Assembly (NCBI GenBank): GCA_964460345.1
Contig: CAYWRO010000001.1
Coordinates: 1-64,000, forward strand
Source: CAYWRO01 sp964460345
Lineage (GTDB): Bacteria > Planctomycetota > Phycisphaerae > Phycisphaerales > UBA1924
Direction of reading: 5' to 3'
DNA length: 64,000 bases
Below the pieces are notes generated by a model. The model did no database searches. It saw nothing but the letters and a program-made list of their open reading frames with translations, and was not told where the DNA came from. How positions within the stretch are numbered: position 1 is the stretch's first letter; each line of letters starts with the position of its first letter. Positions 27,289 to 36,347 of the stretch are shown one piece after another. Made by a program: the position numbers and the translations under genes.

Positions 27289-27317
27289 ATCTTACGGATG
27301 CCCAACACTCGCGTCAA
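27289..27317 (-). promoter_or_regulatory. Predicted sigma70 promoter of the nusA operon
   Basis: On the minus strand TTGACG (27317-27312) and TAAGAT (27294-27289) are separated by exactly 17 bases. Start would be near 27281, about 380 bases before nusA. It lies in the divergent region next to the STAS gene. Confidence 0.55.
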
Positions 27318-27375
27318 ACACCCCGCTCGCCGGTGTGAACCCGCCCCTCGAAGGTTCCGGACTATCCTTCGCGGC

Positions 27376-27738
27376 ATGCCCCTGAGATCCCGCCATGCCG
27401 GTGCCGCCGGCCAGATCCTCATTCTGGAACTGCCGGAAAAGCTTGTCGATGAGACCATCGACGAGGTGCAGGAGGCGGTTCAGGCAGGGCTCCCCCGCGC
27501 CGACGGCGCCGCCCTCATCCTGGATGCCTCTCAGGTCACCCTGATCAACTCACTCGGCATCACCTGCCTCCTCCAGATCCAGGATCGCTGCCGTACCCAA
27601 CAGGCCGCCATGGCCATCGCCGCGCTGCCCGAGGCGACCCGCACGCTGCTGGCGCAACTCCGTCTGGACAGGCGCTTCGACCTCCACGACTCCGTGGACG
27701 GGGTAGTGACATCCCTTGAAGTGGGGGGGCTGAGTTAG
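27376..27738 (+). CDS. STAS domain protein, anti-sigma-antagonist type
   Basis: A 120-residue single-domain STAS protein. The core ALILDASQVTLINSLGITCLLQI carries the usual D-x-S...I-x-S-x-G pattern, whose second Ser is the phosphorylation site in SpoIIAA-like antagonists. Such proteins bind an anti-sigma kinase and release a sigma factor, or act in other partner-switching circuits. No anti-sigma kinase or phosphatase gene lies near. It is convergent with fliM. The ATG at 27376 begins close to the domain; the longer upstream frame lacks similarity. Confidence 0.82.
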   Translation: MPLRSRHAGAAGQILILELPEKLVDETIDEVQEAVQAGLPRADGAALILDASQVTLINSLGITCLLQIQDRCRTQQAAMAIAALPEATRTLLAQLRLDRRFDLHDSVDGVVTSLEVGGLS

Positions 27739-27745
27739 GCTTGGC

Positions 27746-28762
27746 TCAGATCCGGTCGGCCGCCTGCACTGGCCGCACCACCTTCAGCGCCCGCTGTCCC
27801 CGATGCTGGCCAATATTGGCAAGGAACCGTCGCTCATCCTCGACGGTAAGCACCACATGGCTGCTGGCGGGCCGCTCGGTCACGATCAGGTCGCCGACCG
27901 CCATGTGCATCAGGTCATGGAGGGTGATCGTCGTCTCCGCGAGAAGACCGCCCACGGTCAGCACCGCCCCCGACAAGTTGCCGGTGATGCGGCGCTCCAT
28001 TTCCGGCGACCGGTCCCGCCGCGACGTGTTGAACCACGACTGGGCCGCCAAGTCCTCCACGACGGGCTCGATCACGTTGTAGGGGATGCACAGGTTCATC
28101 GTCCCCGCGCGATTGGCCATCTTCAGTTCGAAGCCGACTACAACGACCACCTCATTAGGGGGGACAATCTGCACAAGTTGTGGATTGCTCTCCGTCGCGG
28201 TGATCGCAAAGTCGAGCTGCTTCACCCCCGACCAGGCTTCGCCGAGTGCGGCAAGGCCGCGGCCGGTGACCTTGCTGATCAGACGGGTCTCGATCAGGGT
28301 CATGGGCCTCTGCGGGATGAAGAGCTCCTGATTCGTCCCACCCAGGAGGCGATCGATGATGGGGTAGATGATCAGCGGACTGATCTCCAGGCACATCTGC
28401 CCTTCCAGTGGCGCCGCTTCGATCAGGTTGAAGGAGGTCGGATTGGGCAGGCCGGAGATGAACTCCGCGTACGTCATCTGCTCGCAGTTGGCGACCTTTA
28501 CCTCCACAATTGTGCGTAGAAAGCCGGATAGGGCCGCCCCGAAGTTTCGCGCGAATCCCTCGTGCAGCGTCTGCAGGGCTCGCATCTGGTCCTTGCTGAC
28601 GCGCTCCGGGCGCTTGAAGTCGTAGTAGCGGACCTCGACGTGATCCTGGTCCCGCCGGTGACGGGAGAAGATCTGGGCTGGATTCTCCTCCTCTTCGACT
28701 TCCCCCGCGTCCACGGCCGCGAGCAGGGCGTCGATCTCACTTTGGTCCAGCACGTCGGGCAC
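27746..28762 (-). CDS. fliM: Flagellar motor switch protein FliM
   Basis: FliM forms the C-ring of the flagellar motor and binds CheY-P to switch rotation. The 338-residue protein has the N-terminal CheY-binding segment (DVLDQSEIDALLAAV), the CheC-like middle domain with ANCEQMTYAEFISGLPNP and DRLLGG, and the C-terminal SpoA domain (SGAVLTVGGLLAETTITLHDLMHMAVGDLI). I chose the GTG at 28762 because GGAG lies 7 bases upstream and the protein then starts right before the CheY-binding segment. No fliN or other flagellar gene is adjacent. Confidence 0.94.
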   Translation of the reverse strand: MPDVLDQSEIDALLAAVDAGEVEEEENPAQIFSRHRRDQDHVEVRYYDFKRPERVSKDQMRALQTLHEGFARNFGAALSGFLRTIVEVKVANCEQMTYAEFISGLPNPTSFNLIEAAPLEGQMCLEISPLIIYPIIDRLLGGTNQELFIPQRPMTLIETRLISKVTGRGLAALGEAWSGVKQLDFAITATESNPQLVQIVPPNEVVVVVGFELKMANRAGTMNLCIPYNVIEPVVEDLAAQSWFNTSRRDRSPEMERRITGNLSGAVLTVGGLLAETTITLHDLMHMAVGDLIVTERPASSHVVLTVEDERRFLANIGQHRGQRALKVVRPVQAADRI

Positions 28763-28981
28763 AGCATCGCTCCAGGAGACCCCGAGGGTGGGGGGTGGGG
28801 GCAATCTGGCTATCGGACGCTTGGGGCCTGACACTTCAGAGTGGCCGCCGCGGCTCGCAAAGGGGCGGTTTCGGTGTCACAAACCCGGCAGGCCGGAAAC
28901 AATCCGATCTGCTCAGGGCTTTACTTCACACCAGAGCGACCGCCATCGGCGGCTCAAAAAGGCAAGGCAGAAGGACGAGAC

Positions 28982-30946
28982 ATGAATCGACTCATCGGTT
29001 TCATCATGGCCGCGGCGGTGCTGATCACGGGACCGGCTCTCGCCCAGCCGCAGGTTGTCACGGTCGCGGCCACGCCTGAGCGGACCAAGGTGACCGCGGG
29101 CGACCGCCTCGCGGTGGCCATTGTCATGGAGTTCAAGGACGGGTTCCACGCCTGGCCGGCTCAGGAGCAGGACGCCTTGCCACCTGAGATCAAGGCAAGT
29201 GGACTGGAGGTCTTTTACACGGCCGTCACTGCCGAGCGTGCAGGACCGGTCAGCACGATCGGATCTGTCCAGTGGCCCGAACTGCATGAAGAGAAGGTCG
29301 CCGACCCCACGGGCATGCAGGCGACAATCAACGCCCAGGTCTTCTCCGGGCGCGCGATTGCTTACCTTCCGATCGCCATCGCGGACGACGCCTCCTCCGG
29401 CTCGTTCACGCTGGATGTGACCGTCTCCTACCAGGTCTGCGACGACACATCGTGCCTGATGCCGGAGGATCGCACGATTCCGGTCACGTTTGAAGTGGTC
29501 GAAGACGCTGCCGCGGCGGCCGCTTCGGGGACTGATGCGGCCCTCTTCAGCGGCTTTGATGCGCGGATTCTGGCCACACTCGGCGATGCGCCTGATGGAA
29601 CCGTCGCGGCGACCACGACACCCGGTGCGGCGAAGGCGCCCGCCGCGGCGGCTGCTCCCGCCACGCGCCCCAGCCTGTTCGGCTACGAGATGCCGGACTT
29701 CGCCGGACCTGTGGGACTGGTCATGTTGCTGCTGATCAGTGCCCTCGGCGGCGCGGTGCTGAACCTCACGCCCTGTGTGCTGCCGGTGATCCCCATTAAG
29801 ATTCTCACCCTCAGCCAGCACGCGGCGGAGCCGGGACGCCGGATAGCGCTCGGCCTGTGGATGGCGGTTGGTGTCGTGGCCTTCTGGGCCGCGATCGGCG
29901 TCCCGATGGCCTTCATCAGCTCGACGCTCGATCCCTCCCGGCTCATTTTCGGCAACTGGTACATCGTCCTCGGCATCGGCCTGGTGATCGCCGTCATGGG
30001 CATCGGCATCATGGGTCTCTTTGAGCTCCGGCTGCCGCAGGCTGTCTACAGCGTGAATCCGAAAGCCGACACCGCGTGGGGCTCCTTCGCCTTCGGGGTG
30101 ATGACGGCCGTGCTCGGTTTGCCCTGCTTCGGCTTTGTCGCCGGCGGATTGCTCGCCGGCGCCGCCGTGCTCGGCGCGACCAAGATCATGGTCATCTTCC
30201 TCGGGCTTGGCATCGGCATGGCCGCGCCGTACCTCGTCCTGTCCGCGTACCCGGCCCTGGTGAATCGCATTCCGCGCACCGGACCGGCCAGCGAACTGGT
30301 CAAGCAGGTGATGGGCCTCCTCCTTCTGGCCGCAGCGGCATTCTTTGTTACCGCTGGCATCAAGGGCCTGCTGAACGACATGCCCCATCTGGAGGAATCG
30401 ATCGGGTGGTGGATTGTGGCCATCTTCGTTGCGGTGGCTGTCGGGTGGATGACACTTCGGATCTTCCAGATTACGAAGAGGGTGATGCCGAGGCTTATTC
30501 TGCCGGTTCTGGGGCTGGTTTCGGTTGTCGGGCTGTTCGCCTTTGCAAACGGCATGACTCGAGGCGCTTGGCTCGAGTTCACGCCTGCAATGCTTCAGAA
30601 GGCACGTGACTCCGGCAAGGTGGTCGTTGTCGACTTCACGGCGGACTGGTGCATCAACTGCAAGGCTCTTAAAGCAACAGTTCTCGATCGCGAACCGGTG
30701 CGGACCCGCCTCCTTGCCGACGATGTCCTCCTCCTTGAGGTCGACCTGACCTCAACGAAGGCGCCCGGCTGGGAGTACCTCCAGCAGCTCGGACAGACGG
30801 GCGTTCCGACGCTGGCCATTTACGGGCCGTCGATGGACAAACCGATCGTCTACAACGCCTACACCCCTGACCTTGTGCTCAACGCTATCGATCGCGTCGC
30901 ATCCGCGGAGTCAGATTCCACGACTGCGAGCAGTGCCGCACCCTGA
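28982..30946 (+). CDS. dsbD: Thiol:disulfide interchange protein, DsbD family
   Basis: Moves electrons from cytoplasmic thioredoxin across the membrane to periplasmic disulfide partners. The 654-residue protein has a signal peptide ending near PALAQ and an N-terminal DsbD-alpha-like domain with the Cys pair in YQVCDDTSCLMP. The eight-helix membrane domain carries LNLTPCVLPVIPIK and LPCFG cysteines, and the C-terminal thioredoxin domain has Cys557-x2-Cys560 in DFTADWCINC. AAGGA lies upstream of the ATG at 28982. It is divergent from fliM. All three redox modules are present, so it should be active. Confidence 0.92.
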   Translation: MNRLIGFIMAAAVLITGPALAQPQVVTVAATPERTKVTAGDRLAVAIVMEFKDGFHAWPAQEQDALPPEIKASGLEVFYTAVTAERAGPVSTIGSVQWPELHEEKVADPTGMQATINAQVFSGRAIAYLPIAIADDASSGSFTLDVTVSYQVCDDTSCLMPEDRTIPVTFEVVEDAAAAAASGTDAALFSGFDARILATLGDAPDGTVAATTTPGAAKAPAAAAAPATRPSLFGYEMPDFAGPVGLVMLLLISALGGAVLNLTPCVLPVIPIKILTLSQHAAEPGRRIALGLWMAVGVVAFWAAIGVPMAFISSTLDPSRLIFGNWYIVLGIGLVIAVMGIGIMGLFELRLPQAVYSVNPKADTAWGSFAFGVMTAVLGLPCFGFVAGGLLAGAAVLGATKIMVIFLGLGIGMAAPYLVLSAYPALVNRIPRTGPASELVKQVMGLLLLAAAAFFVTAGIKGLLNDMPHLEESIGWWIVAIFVAVAVGWMTLRIFQITKRVMPRLILPVLGLVSVVGLFAFANGMTRGAWLEFTPAMLQKARDSGKVVVVDFTADWCINCKALKATVLDREPVRTRLLADDVLLLEVDLTSTKAPGWEYLQQLGQTGVPTLAIYGPSMDKPIVYNAYTPDLVLNAIDRVASAESDSTTASSAAP

Positions 30947-30967
30947 GGTAAGCCTGCGGTGGACTTT

Positions 30968-32446
30968 TCAGCACCCCTGGAAGAACGCATCGAGGAAGAT
31001 CAGCAGGTCCTGCACGCTGGTGCGATCATCCGCGTTCAGATCTCCCCGCAAGGCGAACCACTCGTCCAGGTACGCCAGCAGGTCCTGCACCTCGACGCGA
31101 CCATTGCGATCCCAGTCCGCTCGGCACTCTGCTTCGCGCACGGCGTTCAGGTCGTCTGAGTTCACCAGCCCGTCGCCGTTCACGTCGTAGACGCTGAAGT
31201 TGTACCCGAACTCGGCGATCTGCACCTGGCCGTTGATGACGCCATCCGCGTCGTTCGGCCCGCCATCCTCCGCCGCGATGAACGTCTCGATGAGTTCGTT
31301 GTCCACTGCGTCGGCTGATCCGTCGCCATTCACGTCGCCGCGCACCTCACCGAAGCCGACATCCGTCCAGACGTACAATCCATCGCTCGGCGCATCGTAC
31401 GCCGTGCCGACGATCGCTCGCACGGTCCACTGCGTCGGGTCCAGATAGTTGCGGGGATTACGCCCCTCCCAGCGGGCGATCATGTCCATGGTGATCGGAT
31501 GCCCGTAGTTTGGCCACTCGGCCGCGTACACCAGATCCTGCAGCGCCTCGACGACGCTGGCGTGCGAGCCGAACCCGATCCACGGATCGGTCGGCTGCAC
31601 CGGCTCGCCGGTCAGGAGCGAAGCGCCCATCTCGTTAAGCGGAAACACGAGCGTGATCGTCGTCGTGTCGGCAATTGCATCATGCTGGAAGCGGAGATCC
31701 ACCAGAGGGTCGTACTCTCCGAAGTTGCTGCCGCCGACCACCGCGCTCACGGGTGCGTAACCGCCGGCTCGCTGAAAGAATCGGCTGCGCACCACCCACG
31801 TCTCCCCGGCGCTGAAAACAAGATCGTCCCCCTCCGCCTCGACGACCTGCACTTCATAACAACCGCACAGCACGAGCGCAAAGTCCGCCCCGCTGCGCTC
31901 GTAGTGCGGTGAAGACTGGTGAGAGTCGTCCAGGTCATCGATGCTCCGCGCCGAACGATGGGAAAAGCCCGGCGGCGTCGTGCCGAATCGCCCCACGTTG
32001 GCCAGATAGCGAAACCCCGCTGCGCCGGGCAGTTCACCTCCGGTATTGGCATCGCCGTCCACGTCGATCTCAAAGAACCCGTACACCGGGTTCGGCCCGT
32101 ACGAGAAGGCCGAGTACGTCCCGATCAGCCCCAGTTCGCCCGGCGGGTTCACCAGCCCGGCAAACACCACATCAAGCCGAAGCGTCGGCGCGATGCCCCC
32201 CGGTCCGACCTGGTGGCCTTCGTACGGCGACACCTCCGAGGGCTCCCAGCCCTGCAATGTCAGCGATAGAAGATCCGGCAACGTGGAGGTCGTCACCACC
32301 GCCCCAGCCGCATCGGTCGGCCGCAGCACGGCGTCACCCGCAGAATCCGTCCAGTGCGCAGCCTGTCCGAGCGTGCCTCCGCCGTGCAGCAGCACCGCCG
32401 CGGCGCACAGCCGTCCGACTGTTGCTGGCAGAGACGCTCGGCTCAT
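30968..32446 (-). CDS. Secreted protein with dockerin-type calcium repeats
   Basis: A 492-residue exported protein with a signal peptide ending near GTLGQA. The N-terminal 360 residues form an unrecognised, probably beta-rich domain. The C-terminus holds four EF-hand/dockerin-like loops: GDVNGDGSADAVDNELI, YDVNGDGLVNSDDLN, ADWDRNGRVEVQDLLAYLDEWF and GDLNADDRTSVQDLLIFLDAFF, ending in Gly-Cys. Planctomycetes use such calcium-binding tails on many secreted proteins. Its ATG overlaps the stop of the NtrC-type regulator (ATGA), so it is co-transcribed with the two-component system. Confidence 0.85.
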   Translation of the reverse strand: MSRASLPATVGRLCAAAVLLHGGGTLGQAAHWTDSAGDAVLRPTDAAGAVVTTSTLPDLLSLTLQGWEPSEVSPYEGHQVGPGGIAPTLRLDVVFAGLVNPPGELGLIGTYSAFSYGPNPVYGFFEIDVDGDANTGGELPGAAGFRYLANVGRFGTTPPGFSHRSARSIDDLDDSHQSSPHYERSGADFALVLCGCYEVQVVEAEGDDLVFSAGETWVVRSRFFQRAGGYAPVSAVVGGSNFGEYDPLVDLRFQHDAIADTTTITLVFPLNEMGASLLTGEPVQPTDPWIGFGSHASVVEALQDLVYAAEWPNYGHPITMDMIARWEGRNPRNYLDPTQWTVRAIVGTAYDAPSDGLYVWTDVGFGEVRGDVNGDGSADAVDNELIETFIAAEDGGPNDADGVINGQVQIAEFGYNFSVYDVNGDGLVNSDDLNAVREAECRADWDRNGRVEVQDLLAYLDEWFALRGDLNADDRTSVQDLLIFLDAFFQGC

Positions 32447-33903
32447 CGCTTCGCTACCTCCGTCACGAACTCCTCAAGACGATACCGCTCGATCCGATAG
32501 CGGAAGCTGCTTCGCTGCATGCCGATCAGTTTGGCCGCGCGCGACACGTTTCCGCGCGTCTCCTCCAGTGCCTGCATGATCAGCATGCGCTCCACGGCCT
32601 CGGCCGTGTGCTCGCCCGATTCAAAGTCGAAGCGCAGCGTACCGTTGCTCGGGGGCGCCGGACGCACCGAAACGGCCGGTACACTGCGGGCCGCCGTCAG
32701 CGCCAGATCGGCAGGCTCGACCACGCGCCCCGGCGCGAGCATCGCGGCACGCTGCACCGCGTTGACCAGTTCACGCACGTTGCCCGGCCAGGAGTGAGAC
32801 TCGATTGCCGCGAGGGCGGCATCGGAAAAGGCCATGTCCGTCCGCCCGTACCGACGGCCCATCCGCTCCAGCATCGTCTCGGCGAGCAGCCGCGCATCGC
32901 CGCCCCGTTCGCGCAGCGGCGGAATCGTCACCGTAAACGTGTTCAGTCGGTACAGCAGGTCGCGCCGGAAGCGTCCCGCATCCACACGCTCGTGCAGATC
33001 CTGGTTTGACGCAGCGATCACCCGCGCGCGGACCTGTCGCTCTTTCGTTCCCCCGACCCGCCGGAACGTGCCATGCTCCACCACCAGCAGCAGTTTCGCC
33101 TGGAGCTCAAGCGGCATCTCGCTGATCTCATCCAGGAAAATCGTCCCGCCGTCGGCCATCTCAAACAGGCCGGGCCGGGCTTCACGCGCATCGGTGAACG
33201 CGCCCTTCTCGTGGCCGAACAGTTCACCTTCAACCAGCGCGGCCGGCAAGGCCGAGCAGTTCACATGCACGAACGGCGGGGCGCCGCCATTGTTCCGGGC
33301 CGCTTCCCCTGTCGCCGCGGCATGGATGAATCGCGCAAGCACCCCCTTGCCCGTCCCCGTTTCACCCACCAGCAGGGTTGTCGGCAGGCTTCCCTCCACG
33401 CCGTCGTCGGCAAGCGGAATCGCGGCCAAACGCCTGGCCACATCGACCGTTTCCCGCCAGGCGGGGCTCTCGCCGACCAGGTCGTGGTTCTCCTCCCGCA
33501 CCCGCTCCAGCCGTTCGTACAGCGATGCCCGTCGCGCCACCCGCTGGTGCTTCAGCCAGCGGTCGACCTGCAGTGAGAGTTCCTCGAGGCTCAGCGGTTT
33601 CTGGAGGTAGTCGTCCGCTCCGGCCTTCATCGCCGCGACCGCGCTCTCGACCGTGCCGAAGGCGGTCATCACCACGATGACCGCGTCATTCCCCTCGGCC
33701 CGCAGGCTCTGGACCAGGTCCAGCCCGTTCTCGCTGCCGAGGATCACGTCCGTCAGGATCAGATCGAACGCTGTGGTCTCCAGCAGAGCCCTGGCATCGC
33801 ACAGGCACGCCGCCTCGCTGACCGTATGGCCCGATCTGGCCAGCGTCCGGCGGATCGAGAACCGCAGATTGTCCTCATCTTCGATGGTGAGAATTTTGGC
33901 CAA
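32443..33903 (-). CDS. NtrC-family response regulator
   Basis: A 486-residue transcription activator. The receiver domain has phospho-acceptor Asp52 and Lys102. The AAA+ domain has Walker A at 180-187 (GETGTGKG), Walker B GGTIFLDE at 252-259 and RVIAASNQDL. The C-terminal Fis-type helix-turn-helix is SRAAKLIGMQRSSFRYRIERY. The sigma54-contact loop reads GAFTDA instead of GAFTGA. This class normally activates sigma54 promoters; whether this one does is open. It lies 17 bases after its likely partner kinase. Confidence 0.93.
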   Translation of the reverse strand: MAKILTIEDEDNLRFSIRRTLARSGHTVSEAACLCDARALLETTAFDLILTDVILGSENGLDLVQSLRAEGNDAVIVVMTAFGTVESAVAAMKAGADDYLQKPLSLEELSLQVDRWLKHQRVARRASLYERLERVREENHDLVGESPAWRETVDVARRLAAIPLADDGVEGSLPTTLLVGETGTGKGVLARFIHAAATGEAARNNGGAPPFVHVNCSALPAALVEGELFGHEKGAFTDAREARPGLFEMADGGTIFLDEISEMPLELQAKLLLVVEHGTFRRVGGTKERQVRARVIAASNQDLHERVDAGRFRRDLLYRLNTFTVTIPPLRERGGDARLLAETMLERMGRRYGRTDMAFSDAALAAIESHSWPGNVRELVNAVQRAAMLAPGRVVEPADLALTAARSVPAVSVRPAPPSNGTLRFDFESGEHTAEAVERMLIMQALEETRGNVSRAAKLIGMQRSSFRYRIERYRLEEFVTEVAKR

Positions 33904-33920
33904 CGTTCGCTCCCGGGCGA

Positions 33921-35393
33921 CTATTCGTCAAATGACAGGCGGCCGGTTGCCGCGGGCAGCCGCCGCGGCAACCGCAATACAAACGTTGCTCCCCATCCGC
34001 CGGAACCGGGGAACTGGTCCTCGGAACGGCGTGCGGGTGGATCATCCAGGTCAAGTTGGCCCCCATGGGCCTTGGCGACCTGCTGTGCCACTGCAAGTCC
34101 AATGCCATTGCCGTCCGCCTTCGTGGTGAAGTACGGCTTGAAAATCGAACCGCGAAGGTTCTCCGGCACCCCTGCCCCCTGGTCAGATACGGCCAGCCGC
34201 CAGCAGGCCCCGTTGTCCATGCCGGTCTCGATCCGCACCACGCCGCCGGCCGGAGACGCCTCGATCGCGTTGGAGATCAGGGCGACCACGGCCTGTTCCA
34301 TGTGTCGCGGATCGATCATCACCTCATCGGGGGCGCCGTTCATGTCGACGCGCAGTTCGACCCGCTTCATCCGCGCCTGCCCCCGATGGGCGTCGATCAG
34401 GCCGCTCAGCCACGGCTCCAGCCGGCACGGGGAGGGGGTGACCGCCAGTGGGCTGGTCGCGTGCATCAGGTCGCTCAGCCATCGCTCAAACCGATCCACG
34501 GCCGCGATGATGCGCTCCTGATTCTCGGCGAGGTCCGAGTGCGGCTCGACGTCCGCCTTCGTAATCTCCGCCAGACCCCGGATGCCGGCGAGCGGGTTGC
34601 GGAGGTTGTGCACCAAACGCCGCAGGAGTTGTCCGGCCGCGGCCAGCCGTTCACGCTCGACGCGCTCGTCCTGCATGGCCCGCACCATGGCCGCCATCTG
34701 GTTCACCTCCGTGCTGAGCCTTGCCAACTCATCTGCGCCGTAGACGGGGATGCGGTGGTCGAAGTCCCCTGCGCCGATGCGGGCGGTCGCCTCGCGCAGC
34801 GACGCTACCGGCGCGGACACCCATCGCCGCAGCAGGCTCATCCCGAGCACGCTCAGCAACCCCGCCGCGGCCAGGGATGCGCCGAGGACCACGATCAACT
34901 CATGCCAGGTGCGGCGTCCGTAGTGCATCGCCAGCGCCGCATCATCCAGTACGCGGCGCTCGCGACGCTCCATCCATTCGAGCATCTGGCTGATCTCAGA
35001 CACTGCCAGGGCTCGCTCGCTTTCAACCTGCTCGGCGAACCATTGTTCCGCCGACTCCATGGCCATTCCGAGCCGTTGGCGGAGTCCCTGCGCCTGCAGC
35101 GGGTGCCAGCGTTCCTCACCCAGACGACCCAGCGCCAGGTCTGCTTCTTCGGCGAAGACGCGCGCCTGGGCCGCCGGCTCGGGTGAGGTTGGCCTTTCGG
35201 AAAGCGTGTCCCGCAGGCGGATCAGATTGGTTCGCGCATGCGTCAGGTTGTCCAGGACGCGGGCGGTGCTTGCCAGCGGGTCGACGAGTTCTCGCTGCAC
35301 CATGCGCGCGGACCACAGGGCAGCGCCCGTGCTGACCAGAACAGTCAGCCCGATGAGCCCGACCAACACAAGAAACTTGCTCTGAAGCGACAT
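33921..35393 (-). CDS. Membrane sensor histidine kinase with HAMP domain
   Basis: A 490-residue sensor kinase. Two membrane helices (about 7-29 and 165-188) flank a helical extracytoplasmic sensor of about 135 residues. A HAMP domain follows (189-241), then the HisKA segment with phospho-acceptor His262 (LVHNLRNPLAGIRG) and the ATPase domain with N-box ISNAIEASPAGG, VSDQGAGVP and GNGIGLAVAQQ. I chose the ATG at 35393, right before helix 1. It is paired with the NtrC-type regulator downstream and lies 10 bases after the prepilin-like gene. Confidence 0.93.
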   Translation of the reverse strand: MSLQSKFLVLVGLIGLTVLVSTGAALWSARMVQRELVDPLASTARVLDNLTHARTNLIRLRDTLSERPTSPEPAAQARVFAEEADLALGRLGEERWHPLQAQGLRQRLGMAMESAEQWFAEQVESERALAVSEISQMLEWMERRERRVLDDAALAMHYGRRTWHELIVVLGASLAAAGLLSVLGMSLLRRWVSAPVASLREATARIGAGDFDHRIPVYGADELARLSTEVNQMAAMVRAMQDERVERERLAAAGQLLRRLVHNLRNPLAGIRGLAEITKADVEPHSDLAENQERIIAAVDRFERWLSDLMHATSPLAVTPSPCRLEPWLSGLIDAHRGQARMKRVELRVDMNGAPDEVMIDPRHMEQAVVALISNAIEASPAGGVVRIETGMDNGACWRLAVSDQGAGVPENLRGSIFKPYFTTKADGNGIGLAVAQQVAKAHGGQLDLDDPPARRSEDQFPGSGGWGATFVLRLPRRLPAATGRLSFDE

Positions 35394-35403
35394 GTCGCGA
35401 CCG

Positions 35404-36228
35404 TCAACGCTTCGGCCACGTGTCCCACAGCCACGACCCCTCCTCCAGCGGCCGCCGCGACGAAACAACGTGTCCATCCGCGAAGCCGAAGTTGCCCGCC
35501 CCGCCGTGCCGCAGCCCTGGGAACCAGTAGCGGTCGCCGGCCAGAAGCGGGCTGCCCATCGCCGGCCCTGAGAAGACTGGAGACACGCCATTCATCCGGG
35601 CGGCCTCCCCATCGACATCCCAGAACAGTGGAGTCTGCGAAGGATGCATGATCGACGTGCTGCTCAACGCCATCCGGCCAGGGGCGGACCACACCGACCC
35701 GATCCGCGGCGGCGACAGGTGGTACCGGATATTGAACCCGAACGACACCGCCGCCGACGGGCCCACGCCGCCGCCTGAACACGGCGCGTTGCGACGCAGA
35801 ACCAGATCCTCGGTTACGTCCGGGCAGCGCATTGGGTCGCCGGGATCCTTCGCCGAGCGCACGGCCCGCAGAGGATTGTCCCAGCACCAGAACTCATCGA
35901 TGCCGTACTGGCTCTCCTGGAACGTTTCCAAACGGAACAGGCCGGGCATCTCAATGTCATCGTGACCGCGATCCGGCTGCATCGTGTCGTCGGAGAAGAT
36001 CGAAAACGCGAACCCGACGCTGCGCTGGTTGATCTGGCACTTGAACGCCCGCCCGGAGGCCATCGTTCCCGCCACGGCCGGCAGCAGCAGGGCGATCAGG
36101 ACCGCTACCAGCGCAAGCACAACCAGCAGCTCGATGAGTGTAAAGCCGCGTCGGAAGACCCTGCTCTCCCCAGCCCCGGTGCAGAGTTCGCTCGTGCTGA
36201 GCCTCGGCATCCCGATTTCGACAGACAA
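35404..36228 (-). CDS. Prepilin-like protein of the planctomycete type
   Basis: A 274-residue exported protein with a prepilin leader: about 28 residues, then the cleavage and methylation site RRG-FTLIELLVVLALVAVLIALLLPAV, followed by a long variable domain. The end carries GGAGNFGFADGHVV, the H-x9-DG/FADGH element common in DUF1559-type planctomycete pseudopilins. I chose the TTG at 36228 because GAGGTG lies 5 bases upstream; an ATG at 36210 is possible. It heads the kinase/regulator operon, which suggests the sensor system responds to or controls a pseudopilin-linked process. Confidence 0.87.
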   Translation of the reverse strand: MSVEIGMPRLSTSELCTGAGESRVFRRGFTLIELLVVLALVAVLIALLLPAVAGTMASGRAFKCQINQRSVGFAFSIFSDDTMQPDRGHDDIEMPGLFRLETFQESQYGIDEFWCWDNPLRAVRSAKDPGDPMRCPDVTEDLVLRRNAPCSGGGVGPSAAVSFGFNIRYHLSPPRIGSVWSAPGRMALSSTSIMHPSQTPLFWDVDGEAARMNGVSPVFSGPAMGSPLLAGDRYWFPGLRHGGAGNFGFADGHVVSSRRPLEEGSWLWDTWPKR

Positions 36229-36347
36229 GCGGTCACCTCATCCGGGCCGGCGTGGGCATGCCGGCCCGGACCCATGGCTGAGTGTACAGCAACTCGGCCG
36301 ATAAACACAGGTCTAAGCGTCAGGCAGGTGGAAATTCTGCCACCTTT

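Noticed and set aside
36229..36347. A possible sigma54 promoter or terminator between the EEP gene and the prepilin-like gene.
   Set aside because: The GG-N10-GC spacing of sigma54 promoters is not met, and the small palindrome there (AGGTGG...CCACCT) has no useful U tract on the minus strand.
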